A stretch of 64,000 bases of DNA from Nocardioides dongkuii (GCF_014127485.1 NZ_CP059903.1:2604001-2668000); one strand, 5' to 3'; positions 8,738 to 17,471 are shown, counted from the stretch's first letter. Notes: generated by a model from the letters alone, not told the origin. Numbers and translations: made by a program.

Positions 8738-8971
8738 ATGACGAACCGCGACGAGAACACCACCGACGAGTCCGACGCGACCACGGGCGTCCCCGACGAG
8801 GCGCTGCCCGACGACCTGGTGCCCGCCGACGACAACCCGCTGGCCGAGGGACTCGAACCCGGCGAGTCCGTGGACGACCTGCTCACCGGCGGCAAGCAGG
8901 CCGACCAGGACGGCGAGCAGGACGCCGACCAGGACGCCGCTGAGACGTCGGACACGTCACAGCAGGACTGA
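8738..8971 (+). CDS. Small highly acidic hypothetical protein
   Basis: A 77-residue protein dominated by Asp, Glu, Gln and Thr with almost no hydrophobic residues (one short LLTGG turn), probably intrinsically disordered. It begins at ATG 8738, 18 bases after the MBL-fold gene, and ends 40 bases before the DUF3097 gene. I recognise no family. It is kept as a gene because its start, spacing and strongly biased composition are unlike shadow frames in this GC-rich DNA. Confidence 0.55.
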   Translation: MTNRDENTTDESDATTGVPDEALPDDLVPADDNPLAEGLEPGESVDDLLTGGKQADQDGEQDADQDAAETSDTSQQD

Positions 8972-9011
8972 GCGGCGCGCGTCCCCGGCGCCGTCGGCGC
9001 CGAGGCCTAGC

Positions 9012-9869
9012 GTGGCGGTCGTGGCAGACCGATACGGCTCCGACGTCCTCTCCACCGACTGGCGCGCCCCGAAGCGCGGCCGGGCCGTGGAGACCCCGGC
9101 GCAGATCGGCGCGGTCGTCGAGGAGGTCACCACCGACTGGTGCGGCGAGATCATCGCCGTCGACCGCGACCTGGACACCGTGACCCTCGAGGACCGCCGC
9201 GCGCGCCGCCGCACGTTCCCGCTCGGCCCCGGCTTCCTGCTGGAGGGTCGCCCGGTGATCCTCACCGCCCCGGTGCACCGCACGGCCCCGGCGAAGCCGA
9301 CCCACACCGCGTCCGGGTCCGTCGCCGTCCCGAACGCCCCGGCCCGGGTCGCCCGCGCCAGCCGGATCTTCGTCGAGGGCCGGCACGACGCCGAGCTGGT
9401 CGAGAAGGTCTGGGGCGACGACCTGCGGGTGGAGGGCGTCGTGGTCGAGTACCTCGACGGCGTCGACGACCTCGCCGAGCACCTCCGCGACTTCCGCCCG
9501 GGCCCGCAGCGGCGGGTGGGCGTGCTCGTCGACCACCTGGTCGCCGGGTCCAAGGAGAGCCGGATCGCGCAGTCGGTGGCCCGGTCCCCGATCGGCAAGC
9601 ACGTGCTGATCGTGGGTCACCCGTTCATCGACGTCTGGGCCGCCGTGAAGCCCGACCGGGTGGGGCTGGAGCGCTGGCCCGACATCCCGCGCACGATCGA
9701 GTGGAAGAAGGGCGTCTGCCAGCATCTCGGCTGGCCGCACCGCGACCAGGCCGACATCGCCCGTGCGTGGAAGCAGATCCTCGGCCGCGTCTCGTCCTAC
9801 CACGACCTCGACCCCGCCCTCCTCGGTCGCGTCGAGGAGCTCATCGATTTCGTCGCGAGCTCGGACTGA
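9012..9869 (+). CDS. DUF3097 family protein (possible TOPRIM-like core)
   Basis: A 285-residue protein of the actinobacterial DUF3097 family, recognised from ADRYGSDVLSTDWRAPKRG at the N-terminus, the EEVTTDWCGEI region and the C-terminal HVLIVGHPFIDVWAAVKP and IEWKKGVCQHLGW blocks. The centre, RIFVEGRHDAELVEKVWG followed by VGVLVDHL, resembles the Glu and Asp elements of a TOPRIM nuclease/primase fold; that is my reading, not an established fact. GTG 9012 has GAGG six bases before it; GTG 9021 is an alternative. The family has no known function. Confidence 0.85.
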   Translation: MAVVADRYGSDVLSTDWRAPKRGRAVETPAQIGAVVEEVTTDWCGEIIAVDRDLDTVTLEDRRARRRTFPLGPGFLLEGRPVILTAPVHRTAPAKPTHTASGSVAVPNAPARVARASRIFVEGRHDAELVEKVWGDDLRVEGVVVEYLDGVDDLAEHLRDFRPGPQRRVGVLVDHLVAGSKESRIAQSVARSPIGKHVLIVGHPFIDVWAAVKPDRVGLERWPDIPRTIEWKKGVCQHLGWPHRDQADIARAWKQILGRVSSYHDLDPALLGRVEELIDFVASSD

Positions 9870-9929
9870 GCCTGCGAAGGACGAGCGAGCCGTCTCGAAA
9901 CCCAGTCGGGTCCCGAACTCAGCACGCAC
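9870..9929. repeat. Possible dispersed REP-like sequence
   Basis: The short gap between the DUF3097 gene and the TM2 gene contains GAGCGAGCCGTCTCGAAACC and a nearby CAGTCGGGTCCCGAACT. Such GAGCGAGC/TCTCGA words look like a dispersed repeat fragment of actinomycete type. I cannot confirm copy number from one window, though a related GGTCTCGACACGCTCCG word occurs at 11.6 kb. Confidence 0.35.
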
Positions 9930-10322
9930 CTAGCTCCGCAGCATCAGGCCCTGCGAGTCCTTGCTGTCGGTGGCGAGGATGATGATCCCGTCGATGAACG
10001 GCCAGAGCCCGCCGACGCCGCAGGTGAAGATCGTGACCAGCAGCTGGGCCACGCCCATGCCGCTGTCGCCCAGGTAGAACCGGCCGATGCCGAGCGGCAG
10101 CAGGATCTGCAGCAGGCCGGCGACCAGCTTGGACTTCTCCGAGTACGGGATGCCCGTGGTCGGGTGCACGCCGTACGGCGCCCCGGGGACCGCACCCGGG
10201 GCACCCGGGAAACCGGGGTAGCCGGGGTAGCCGGCGGCGTACGGCTGGGTCGGGGGCTGGGTGTACGGCGGCTGCTGCCCGTAGGGCTGCGTCGGGTCGT
10301 CCTCGTGCGGTCCCTGCGTCAT
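9930..10322 (-). CDS. TM2 domain membrane protein
   Basis: A 130-residue protein. The first 55 residues are rich in Pro, Gly, Tyr and Gln (repeated YPGYPGFPGAPG-like units) and probably unstructured. Residues about 60-125 form a TM2 domain: YSEKSKLVAGLLQILLP, then GIGRFYLGD, then TIFTCGVGGLWPFIDGIIIL, giving two helices around the polar GRFYLG turn. TM2 proteins are inner-membrane proteins of unknown role. It is 20 bases downstream of hemW on the same strand. Confidence 0.93.
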   Translation of the reverse strand: MTQGPHEDDPTQPYGQQPPYTQPPTQPYAAGYPGYPGFPGAPGAVPGAPYGVHPTTGIPYSEKSKLVAGLLQILLPLGIGRFYLGDSGMGVAQLLVTIFTCGVGGLWPFIDGIIILATDSKDSQGLMLRS

Positions 10323-10342
10323 GGGGGCAGCCTAGGGGTTTC

Positions 10343-11584
10343 TCAGGGCAGCAGGTCGCGGACCACGGCGTCGGCCAGCAGCCGGCCGCGCTGGGTGAGC
10401 ACCAGCCGGTCCCCCGCGGTCACGCCGAGGCCCTCGGCCACCACCCGCGGCACCGCGGCGCGGCCGGCGGCGTCGAGCACGTCGAGCGGCAGCCCGTCGC
10501 GCAGCCGCACCTCGAGCAGCACCCGCTCCACGCGCTGGTCCTCGGGGGCGAGCACCTCGCGGGCGTGCGCGGGGCTGACACCGGCGGCGAGCCGGTCGGC
10601 GTACGCCGCGGGGTGCTTGACGTTCCACCAGCGCACCCCGCCGACGTGGGAGTGCGCGCCGGGGCCGACGCCCCACCAGTCGGCGCCGGTCCAGTAGAGG
10701 ACGTTGTGCCGGCACCTCGTGTCGGGGCCGGTGGACCAGTTCGAGACCTCGTACCACTCCAGCCCGGCCGCGCTGAGCCGCTCGTCGACGAGCAGGTACT
10801 TGTCGGCGAGGTCGTCCTCGTCGGGCATCGGGAGCACCCCGCGGCGCACCTGCCGGGCCAGGGCGGTGCCGTCCTCCACGATGAGGGAGTACGCCGAGAC
10901 GTGGTCGGGCGCGCAGGCGAGCGCGGACTCCACGGTGGTCTCCCAGTCGGCGAGGCTCTCGCCGGGGGTGCCGTAGATCAGGTCCAGGCTGAGGCTGCCG
11001 CCCTCGGCCGGGTCGAACCCCGCGGCGCGGGCCCAGGCCACGACGTCCGGCACCCGCGCCGGGTCGTGGGTGCGGTCGAGGACCCGGAGCACGTGGTCGA
11101 CCGAGGACTGCATGCCGAACGAGATCCGGTTGAAGCCGACCGCGCGGAGCTCCTCGAGGTCGCGGGCGGTGACGCTGTCGGGGTTCGCCTCGGTGGTGAT
11201 CTCGGCGTCCGGGGCGAGGCCGAGCTCGGCGTTGATCGCCGCGACCACCGAGCCCAGGTCGGCCGGGCTGAGCAGCGTCGGCGTGCCGCCGCCGAAGAAG
11301 ACGGTGGAGACGGGCAGGTCCCGGTCGCCCAGCACCCGCCGGATCCGGCGGACCTCGGCGATCGCGGCCTCGGCGTACGTCCCCCGCGAGGCGCCGGGCG
11401 CGCCGCCCACCGGCCCGAGCTCCTCTGCGGTGTAGGTGTTGAAGTCGCAGTAGCCGCACCGCACGACGCAGAACGGCACGTGCACGTAGAGGCCGAAGGG
11501 TCGCTCCCCGAGGCCGGTCAGCGCTGCGGGGGGCAGCGACCCGTCGGCCGGGACCGGGTCGCCGGGGGGAAGAGCGGACGGCAC
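10343..11584 (-). CDS. hemW: Radical SAM haem chaperone HemW
   Basis: A 413-residue radical SAM protein of the HemN/HemW family. The 4Fe-4S binding motif is CVVRCGYCDFNTYT (CxxxCxxC) near residue 38. The SAM-binding stretch FFGGGTPTLL lies near 95, and the C-terminal HemN_C region runs from about 290. HemW proteins insert haem into respiratory enzymes and lack coproporphyrinogen oxidase activity; the two are often confused in annotation. The GTG start at 11584 precedes a short Pro-rich leader before the core. In related genomes hemW lies directly before hrcA; here five genes intervene. Confidence 0.92.
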   Translation of the reverse strand: MPSALPPGDPVPADGSLPPAALTGLGERPFGLYVHVPFCVVRCGYCDFNTYTAEELGPVGGAPGASRGTYAEAAIAEVRRIRRVLGDRDLPVSTVFFGGGTPTLLSPADLGSVVAAINAELGLAPDAEITTEANPDSVTARDLEELRAVGFNRISFGMQSSVDHVLRVLDRTHDPARVPDVVAWARAAGFDPAEGGSLSLDLIYGTPGESLADWETTVESALACAPDHVSAYSLIVEDGTALARQVRRGVLPMPDEDDLADKYLLVDERLSAAGLEWYEVSNWSTGPDTRCRHNVLYWTGADWWGVGPGAHSHVGGVRWWNVKHPAAYADRLAAGVSPAHAREVLAPEDQRVERVLLEVRLRDGLPLDVLDAAGRAAVPRVVAEGLGVTAGDRLVLTQRGRLLADAVVRDLLP

Positions 11585-11604
11585 GCCTCCATGGTCTCAG
11601 GCGT

Positions 11605-11661
11605 GCGTACGACGCGGCGTGTGGGCCCACCGGGTCTCGACACGCTCCGTCGCGTCCTCGA
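11605..11661. repeat. Possible dispersed REP-like sequence between hemW and dnaE2
   Basis: The gap holds GGTCTCGACACGCTCCG followed by TCGCGTCCTCGATCACTGG. This pattern, a TCTCGAC word and a TCGAT(C/A)AC word around a GC-rich loop, looks like an actinomycete dispersed palindrome. The last bases overlap the dnaE2 stop. Copy number cannot be judged from one window. Confidence 0.35.
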
Positions 11662-14600
11662 TCACTGGAAGTCACGCGAGCGGTGCCGGGCCCGCAGCGC
11701 CTGGCCGGCCTGCGGGTAGAGCTCCTCGAGCGCGCCGAGCCGGTCGGCGACCAGGTTGGTGGCGCCGTCCTCGCGCTCGAGCATCCCGCGGATCACCATG
11801 CCGGCCGACGACGCGGCGACCTGGCGGTACCGACGCCAGACCCCCGCGGCGCAGATGACGTTGAGCATGCCGGTCTCGTCCTCGAGGTTGAGGAACGTCG
11901 TGCCGCCGGCGGTGCCGGGCCGCTGCCGGTGGGTGACCATCCCGGCCACCGTCACCCGCCGACCCGCCTCGGCGGTGGCCAGGTCGGCGACCGACAGCAC
12001 CCCGCCGGCGCGCAGCCGGTCGCGGAGGTGCACGAACGGGTGCGCCTCCGGGGTGATCCCGGTGGCCCACAGGTCGGCCATCGTGGTCTCGACCTCGTCC
12101 ATCTCCGGGAGCTGCGGCGCCTCGCCGGTCACCCGCAGCCCCTCGAGCTGGTCGTCGCGCTCGGTCCAGCCGGCGTTCCACAGCGCCCGGCGCCGGCTCA
12201 GCCCGGCGCTCTCGAAGACCCCCGCGGTGGCGAGCGCCTCGAGCTGGCGGGGCTCCAGCCCGGCCCGCCGGGACAGGTCGACCTGGTCGTCGAAGGGCCG
12301 CTCCTCCCGGGCGGCGACGATCCGGGCGGCCACGTCCGCGCCGATGCCGCGCACGGAGTCCAGCCCCAGGCGGACGGCGTACGCCGTGTCGCGGCGGTGG
12401 ACGGGCGTCGGGTCGGGGGTGCCCTCGACGAACTCGGTACGTCGGGGGTGGTCCTCGAGGCACGCGTCCAGACCGGTCGGGCCGGGCTCGGCACCGGGCA
12501 GCAGCTCGAGGTCGGCGACCGCCGCGGAGTGCGTCAGGTCGGGACGCAGCACCCGGACGTCGTGGCGGCGCGCGTCGCCGACCAGCGACTGCGCGGAGTA
12601 GAAGCCCATCGGCTGGGCGCGCAGCAGCGCGGCCAGGAACGCGCCCGGGTAGTGCAGCTTGAACCAGGAGCTGGCGTAGACGAGCTTGGCGAAGGAGAGC
12701 GAATGGCTCTCGGCGAAGCCGAAGTTCGCGAAGGAGAGGATCTTCAGGTAGATCGCCTCGGCGTCCTCGCCGTGGATGCCGCGGCGCCGCATGCCGGCGA
12801 AGAGCTTGTCCTTGATGCTCTCGATCCGCTCGACACCGCGCTTGGACCCCATCGCGCGGCGCAGCAGGTCGGCCTCGTCGGGCGTGCAGTCGCCGATGGT
12901 CTTGGCCATGTCCATCAGCTGCTCCTGGAAGAGCGGGACGCCGAGGGTGCGCTCGAGGACCGGCCGCAGCTCCTCGTGGGGGTAGGTCACCGGCTCGCGG
13001 CCGGTCGCCCGGCGGATGTAGGGGTGCACGGCCCCGCCCTGGATCGGCCCGGGACGGATCAGCGCGATCTCGATCGCCAGGTCGTAGAAGGTGCGCGGCC
13101 GCAGCCGCGGCAGGGTGCCGATCTGGGCCCGGCTCTCGACCTGGAAGACGCCCACCGAGTCCGCCCGGCACAGCATGTCGAAGACCGCGGGCTCCTCCTT
13201 GGGCACGGTGCTGAGCTCCCACGGCTCGCCGAGGTGGGTCTCGGAGATCCGCATCATGTGGTCGAGCGCGGAGAGCATCCCGAGGCCGAGCAGGTCGAAC
13301 TTCACCAGCCCCATGAACTCGCAGGCGTCCTTGTCCCACTGCAGGACGGTGCGCTTGTCCATCCGCGCCCGCTCGATCGGGCAGACCTCGCCGATCGGCC
13401 GCTCGGTGAGCACCATCCCGCCGGAGTGGATGCCGAGGTGGCGCGGCGCCCCCAGCAGGGCGTTGGCCAGCGAGACCACCGGCTCGGGGGCGCTGTCGGG
13501 CCCGGGGTTCTCCGAGCGGACCTCGCTCCACGAGCTGATCTGCTTGGACCAGGCGTCCTGCTGGCCGGGCGCGTGCCCGAGCGCCTTGGCGGCGTCGCGG
13601 ACCGCCATCTTGGGGCGGTAGCCGATCACGTTGGCGACCTGCGCGGCGTTGTGGCGGCCGTAGCGCTCGTAGACCCACTGGATCACCTCCTCGCGCCGGT
13701 CGGAGTCGAAGTCGACGTCGATGTCGGGCTCCTCGTCGCGGTGGGCGGAGATGAACCGCTCGAACGGCAGCCGGTAGAAGACCGGGTCGATGGCGGTGAT
13801 GCCGAGGGCGTAGCAGACCGCCGAGCTGGCCGCCGAGCCGCGGCCCTGGCACAGGATCCGCTGCGAGCGGGCGAACTCGACGATGTCGTGGACGATGACG
13901 AAGTAGCCGGCGAAGTCCTTGCGGTCGATCACGGTCAGCTCGTGCTCGACCTTCGCCCGCGCCTCCGCCTCGAGCGGGCGGCCGGCGTACCGCTCGGCGA
14001 AGCCGCGCTCGGTCAGCTCGCGCAGCCAGCTCATCGGGGTGTGCCCCTCGGGGATGCCCTTCTTGGGCAGCCGCGGGGACGCCTTCTGCAGGTCGAAGGC
14101 GACCTCGTCGGCGAGCACCACGCTGCGCGCGACCGCGCCGGGGTGCCGGGCGAAGCGGCGCGCCATCTCCTCGCCCGACCGCAGCGACGCGGCGCCCGAG
14201 GGACGCAGCCAGCCGTCCATCTCGGCCAGGCTGCGCCGCGCCCGCACCGCCGCCATCGCGGCGGCCAGGCGGTGCCCCTCGGGGCGCGCGTGGTGGACGT
14301 TGTTGGTGGCCACCACCGGCAGCCCGCGGTCGGCGGCCACCGCGGCGAGCAGGTCGTTGTCGGCGGAGTCGCGCGGCAGGCCGTGGTCGGTCAGCTCCAC
14401 CACGACGTTGCCGGCCCCGAACCGGGCGGCGAGCAGGTCGAGCTCGGCCGCCGCGACCGCGGGCCCGCTCGCGGCCAGCGCCTGGCGCACCGCGCCCTTG
14501 CGGCAGCCGGTGAGCACCAGCCAGTGCCCGTCCGACGGACCGCCGGCGCGCTCCGCGAGCTCGTCGAGGTCGTAGAGCGGCCGGCCCTTCTCGTCGCCGC

Positions 14601-15075
14601 GGAGCTGGGCGTCGGTGATCGCCCCGGCGAGCCGGTGGTAGCCCTCGACGCCGCGGGCCAGGACCAGCAGGTGGCTCCCCTCGGGGTCGGGCACGCCCAG
14701 CTGCGGCCGGTCCAGGCCGAGGGAGAGCTCGGCGCCGTAGACGGTGCGCAGGGCGTGCGGCTGGGCGGTCTCGGCGAACAGCGGGGCGCCGTAGAACCCG
14801 TCGTGGTCGGTGATCGCCAGCGCGTGCAGGCCGAGGCGGACCGCCTCGTGCACGAGGTCGTCGGGGCCGCTGGCGCCGTCGAGGAAGCTGAAGCTGCTGT
14901 GGCAGTGCAGCTCGGCGTACGGCGTGACCGGCCCGGTGGGGAGGGGTACGTCGACCTCGGCCTGGGCGCGCTTGCGCGTGGAGATCGGCGCCTCCGGGTC
15001 CTGCGGCCGCGGCCGCCCCGAGAGCCGGGCCTCGAGCTCGCCCCAGGACATGTTGGCGGGGTTGTTCCAGCCCAT
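11662..15075 (-). CDS. dnaE2: Error-prone DNA polymerase DnaE2
   Basis: A 1137-residue C-family polymerase that performs translesion synthesis with ImuA' and ImuB in SOS-induced mutagenesis. The N-terminal PHP domain begins PYAELHCHSSFSFLDGASGPDD (about 50-290). The palm carries the acidic catalytic cluster EEPDIDVDFDSDRREE near 440. The tandem HhH region (RGIGADVAARIV) and a C-terminal OB fold (RRVTVAGMVTHRQRPG, near 1000-1090) follow. Length and the RILCQGRGSAASSAVCY block are those of DnaE2 rather than replicative DnaE1. ATG 15075 shares a base with the imuB stop (TGATG), so translation is coupled. Confidence 0.96.
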   Translation of the reverse strand: MGWNNPANMSWGELEARLSGRPRPQDPEAPISTRKRAQAEVDVPLPTGPVTPYAELHCHSSFSFLDGASGPDDLVHEAVRLGLHALAITDHDGFYGAPLFAETAQPHALRTVYGAELSLGLDRPQLGVPDPEGSHLLVLARGVEGYHRLAGAITDAQLRGDEKGRPLYDLDELAERAGGPSDGHWLVLTGCRKGAVRQALAASGPAVAAAELDLLAARFGAGNVVVELTDHGLPRDSADNDLLAAVAADRGLPVVATNNVHHARPEGHRLAAAMAAVRARRSLAEMDGWLRPSGAASLRSGEEMARRFARHPGAVARSVVLADEVAFDLQKASPRLPKKGIPEGHTPMSWLRELTERGFAERYAGRPLEAEARAKVEHELTVIDRKDFAGYFVIVHDIVEFARSQRILCQGRGSAASSAVCYALGITAIDPVFYRLPFERFISAHRDEEPDIDVDFDSDRREEVIQWVYERYGRHNAAQVANVIGYRPKMAVRDAAKALGHAPGQQDAWSKQISSWSEVRSENPGPDSAPEPVVSLANALLGAPRHLGIHSGGMVLTERPIGEVCPIERARMDKRTVLQWDKDACEFMGLVKFDLLGLGMLSALDHMMRISETHLGEPWELSTVPKEEPAVFDMLCRADSVGVFQVESRAQIGTLPRLRPRTFYDLAIEIALIRPGPIQGGAVHPYIRRATGREPVTYPHEELRPVLERTLGVPLFQEQLMDMAKTIGDCTPDEADLLRRAMGSKRGVERIESIKDKLFAGMRRRGIHGEDAEAIYLKILSFANFGFAESHSLSFAKLVYASSWFKLHYPGAFLAALLRAQPMGFYSAQSLVGDARRHDVRVLRPDLTHSAAVADLELLPGAEPGPTGLDACLEDHPRRTEFVEGTPDPTPVHRRDTAYAVRLGLDSVRGIGADVAARIVAAREERPFDDQVDLSRRAGLEPRQLEALATAGVFESAGLSRRRALWNAGWTERDDQLEGLRVTGEAPQLPEMDEVETTMADLWATGITPEAHPFVHLRDRLRAGGVLSVADLATAEAGRRVTVAGMVTHRQRPGTAGGTTFLNLEDETGMLNVICAAGVWRRYRQVAASSAGMVIRGMLEREDGATNLVADRLGALEELYPQAGQALRARHRSRDFQ

Positions 15076-16637
15076 CAGTCGTAGCCCGCCTCGGTCCACC
15101 AGACCCCGCCGTCGAGGGTGAGCAGCCAGGCCCGCCCGTCGACGCCGACCACCTGGAAGCGCGCCACCCGGCGCCCGCCCGGCTCCCACCACAGCTCCTC
15201 GACCGGCCACGGACCGGCCCACGCCGCGACCGGCTGGCGGTCCTCGTCGGGCGAGGCGCGGAACACGGCCGGCTCGGCGGTCAGCGTGCCGCGGTCGTCG
15301 AGGGTGACGGGACGCCCGCCCTCGGCGTACACCTCCGCGGCCCAGGGGGTGCGCAGCACCCGGGCGGGCGCCGGCGGGGGCAGCGAGCCCGGCCACGGCG
15401 GCCCGGCGGGTCGCAGCCCGGTCGGCCGCTCCCCCCACGGCACCCACGCCTGCCGGTCGGCGGGGCCGCGGCCGCCCTGCAGCACCGGGACGACGACCGC
15501 GTCGTGGCCGAGCATCCCCTGCACCCGGGCGATGCCGCGGCCGACCCGCTCGTCGGTGCCGCCCCAGAGGGCGTCGGCGTGGACGGCGTCGGGGACGACG
15601 GTCTCGGGGACGAACCGCACCCGGGCCACCGGCGAGCGCACGTCACCGGCCCGGAAGCCGCCCTGGAGCTGCCAGTGCAGCCGGTCGACGAGGTCGGCGG
15701 CGGTGAAGAAGCGCGGGTGCAGCCAGGTGCGGGACGAGGCCGGCCGGCCCTCGGGGTCCTCGCCCTCGCAGCGCGCCTCGACCCGCACCTCGGTGCAGAC
15801 CAGGCCCAGGTGGGCCAGCCCGGCGACCAGGTCGTCGGCGGTGCGGCGCACGCTGAAGGCGATGGTCTCCGCGGAGTCCAGCGGCGGCTCGAAGTCGACG
15901 TGCCGGGCGAGCTCGGGCGGCGGCGTGCGGGTCGGGAGGTGGACCGAGCCCTCGCCGGCGACCACCCGGTGCACCCAGGCGACGTGGGGGCCGAACCGGT
16001 CGCGCACCTCCACCGCCCGCAGCCGGGCCAGGTCGCCGAGGGTGCGCAGCCCCAGCCGCTTGAGCAGGCTCACCGCGTCGGGCTCGTCGAGGACGTCGAC
16101 CGGCAGCTCACGCAGGAACTGCCCGGACCCGCCGGCCGGCACCACCAGGCTCTCCTGGGGACGGGCCCGGCGGGCCGCCTGCTCGGCGGTGAACAGCTCG
16201 TCGGCCACCCCGGTGCGGTTGTCCCAGACCCCGAGGGTCACCAGCCGCTCGGCGAGCACCGCGCCCGCCTCCGCCTCGCCGCCGTAGAACCGGCCGGGCG
16301 AGCGCAGCGCGACCAGCCCGGGACGCAGCGGCGCCACCCCCGGCCGGATCTCCTCCACCGCGGCCAGCACGTCCTCGAAGGTGCGCGCGTCGCGGTCGGG
16401 CGAGGCGGCCAGCACCGCCAGCTCGGGGCAGCGCCCCTGCGCGTCACGGCGGCGCATGCCCCGGCGTACGCCGGAGGCGCGGGCGGGCCCGTTGCAGGCC
16501 TGGACGAGGTTGGCGTGGAAGACGGCGGCCGGCACCCTGGGGGGCAGGCCGGCCTCGGTGGCCGCGGCCGTCACCGGCCAGTCGGGGCACCAGACGACCA
16601 GCACCCGCTGGTCGGGACCGCGCGTCCGGCCGGGCAT
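15075..16637 (-). CDS. imuB: Y-family polymerase-like protein ImuB
   Basis: A 520-residue DinB-like protein of the mutasome. ImuB proteins are non-catalytic Y-family members that recruit DnaE2 to the sliding clamp. The start RVLVVWCPDWPVTAAA lacks the DMDxF metal-binding acidic pattern of active Y polymerases, as expected. The thumb region LLKRLGLRTLGDLARL with RFGPHVAWVHRVVAGE is present near 190-230, and a long C-terminal part extends beyond the little finger domain. No clear clamp-binding QLxLF box was seen. It overlaps imuA' upstream and dnaE2 downstream by one base each. Confidence 0.93.
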   Translation of the reverse strand: MPGRTRGPDQRVLVVWCPDWPVTAAATEAGLPPRVPAAVFHANLVQACNGPARASGVRRGMRRRDAQGRCPELAVLAASPDRDARTFEDVLAAVEEIRPGVAPLRPGLVALRSPGRFYGGEAEAGAVLAERLVTLGVWDNRTGVADELFTAEQAARRARPQESLVVPAGGSGQFLRELPVDVLDEPDAVSLLKRLGLRTLGDLARLRAVEVRDRFGPHVAWVHRVVAGEGSVHLPTRTPPPELARHVDFEPPLDSAETIAFSVRRTADDLVAGLAHLGLVCTEVRVEARCEGEDPEGRPASSRTWLHPRFFTAADLVDRLHWQLQGGFRAGDVRSPVARVRFVPETVVPDAVHADALWGGTDERVGRGIARVQGMLGHDAVVVPVLQGGRGPADRQAWVPWGERPTGLRPAGPPWPGSLPPPAPARVLRTPWAAEVYAEGGRPVTLDDRGTLTAEPAVFRASPDEDRQPVAAWAGPWPVEELWWEPGGRRVARFQVVGVDGRAWLLTLDGGVWWTEAGYD

Positions 16638-17323
16638 CAGCCGGCCTCGCGCACGACGCGCGGCGCGGTCAGTGGCGCGGTCCCCGGCACCGCACGGCGT
16701 ACGCCGGCGGCGGGGTCGGGCAGCCAGAGGTCGGTGCGCCGGGGCGGGGCCGCGCCGCGGCGTACCGACACCGAGACGCGGCGCGCGCTGAGGTGGCCGT
16801 GGCCGCGGCCGAGCCCGGACCAGGCCGGCTCGTCGGCGCTCAGCCGCGCCTCGCTGCGCGGCCAGGACCCCTGGACCAGCAGGACGGCCGAGCGCTTGCG
16901 CAGCCGGGCGCCGAGCCGCTCGGCCACGGCGGGGGTGACCCGGCCGCCCGGGCGCAGCAGCACCACCGGGGTGACGTCGACGAGCGCGGCGGTCACCTCG
17001 AGCCACTGCTCGCCGGGGTCGGGCACCAGGACGGTGCGCCCCAGGTCGACGCCGAGCTCGGCCGCGGCCTCGGCCCCGAAGTCGGGGACCCCGACGACCG
17101 CGCACCAGTCCCCCGCCCGCGAGGGACCGGCGAGCAGGGTCATCGCCAGCGCCAGGCCGTCGACCTCGTAGCTGGACCCCGCGTGCAGCGAGACCACCCC
17201 GGAGAGCGCCGGGTGCACCGGCAGCGGCACCCGCGCGACGCCGTCGGTCATCCGCTGCATCCGCTCGCGCAGCTGCGCGACGTCGGGGACGTCGGGCGTC
17301 AGGGAGGAGGCGGCTGCGGACAC
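16637..17323 (-). CDS. imuA': Mutasome accessory protein ImuA'
   Basis: A 228-residue protein at the head of the imuB-dnaE2 operon. It has the loose RecA-like pattern of actinobacterial ImuA': VVSLHAGSSYEVDGLALAMTLLAGPSRAGDWCAVVGVPDF in the first half, without an intact Walker A, and a basic Arg-rich C-terminus. The protein interacts with ImuB in mycobacteria. GTG 17323 is chosen because the predicted promoter and LexA box lie immediately upstream and would give a nearly leaderless message. The assignment rests on context and weak sequence features. Confidence 0.85.
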   Translation of the reverse strand: MSAAASSLTPDVPDVAQLRERMQRMTDGVARVPLPVHPALSGVVSLHAGSSYEVDGLALAMTLLAGPSRAGDWCAVVGVPDFGAEAAAELGVDLGRTVLVPDPGEQWLEVTAALVDVTPVVLLRPGGRVTPAVAERLGARLRKRSAVLLVQGSWPRSEARLSADEPAWSGLGRGHGHLSARRVSVSVRRGAAPPRRTDLWLPDPAAGVRRAVPGTAPLTAPRVVREAG

Positions 17324-17328
17324 ACCCC

Positions 17329-17357
17329 ATTGTCGAACATGTGTTCGAACCAGTCAA
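17329..17357 (-). promoter_or_regulatory. Promoter of the imuA'-imuB-dnaE2 operon
   Basis: On the minus strand TTGACT (17357-17352) and GACAAT (17334-17329) are separated by 17 bases and match sigma-70-type -35 and -10 elements. The LexA box occupies the spacer. Transcription would begin about seven bases past the -10, which is at the GTG start codon, so the message is predicted to be leaderless. Confidence 0.65.
17333..17348 (-). promoter_or_regulatory. LexA (SOS) box of imuA'-imuB-dnaE2
   Basis: TCGAACATGTGTTCGA matches the actinobacterial SOS box TCGAAC-N4-GTTCGA at every defined position. It lies ten bases before the imuA' start codon, inside the spacer of the likely promoter. LexA binding there would block RNA polymerase directly. 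Confidence 0.95.
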
Positions 17358-17359
17358 CT

Positions 17360-17443
17360 GCCGAGTCGGCGCTTGTGTCCGCCGAGAACGCCGAGTCGGC
17401 GCTTGTGTCCTGTGGAGAACCCGGACACCAGCGCCGACTCGGC
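17360..17443. repeat. Intergenic inverted-repeat element near imuA'
   Basis: GCCGAGTCGGCGCTTGTG plus TCC occurs as two direct copies (17360-17380 and 17390-17410). A third copy is in reverse complement at 17423-17443 with one mismatch. The core GCCGAGTCGGC and a nearby CTGTGGAGAAC are shared with the element at 2.7 kb, showing that the two loci are related. It lies between the imuA' promoter and the 3' end of the acyl-CoA synthetase gene. Confidence 0.85.
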
Positions 17444-17471
17444 GTACTGGAGCGTTGGTGGAGCAGGTGGA

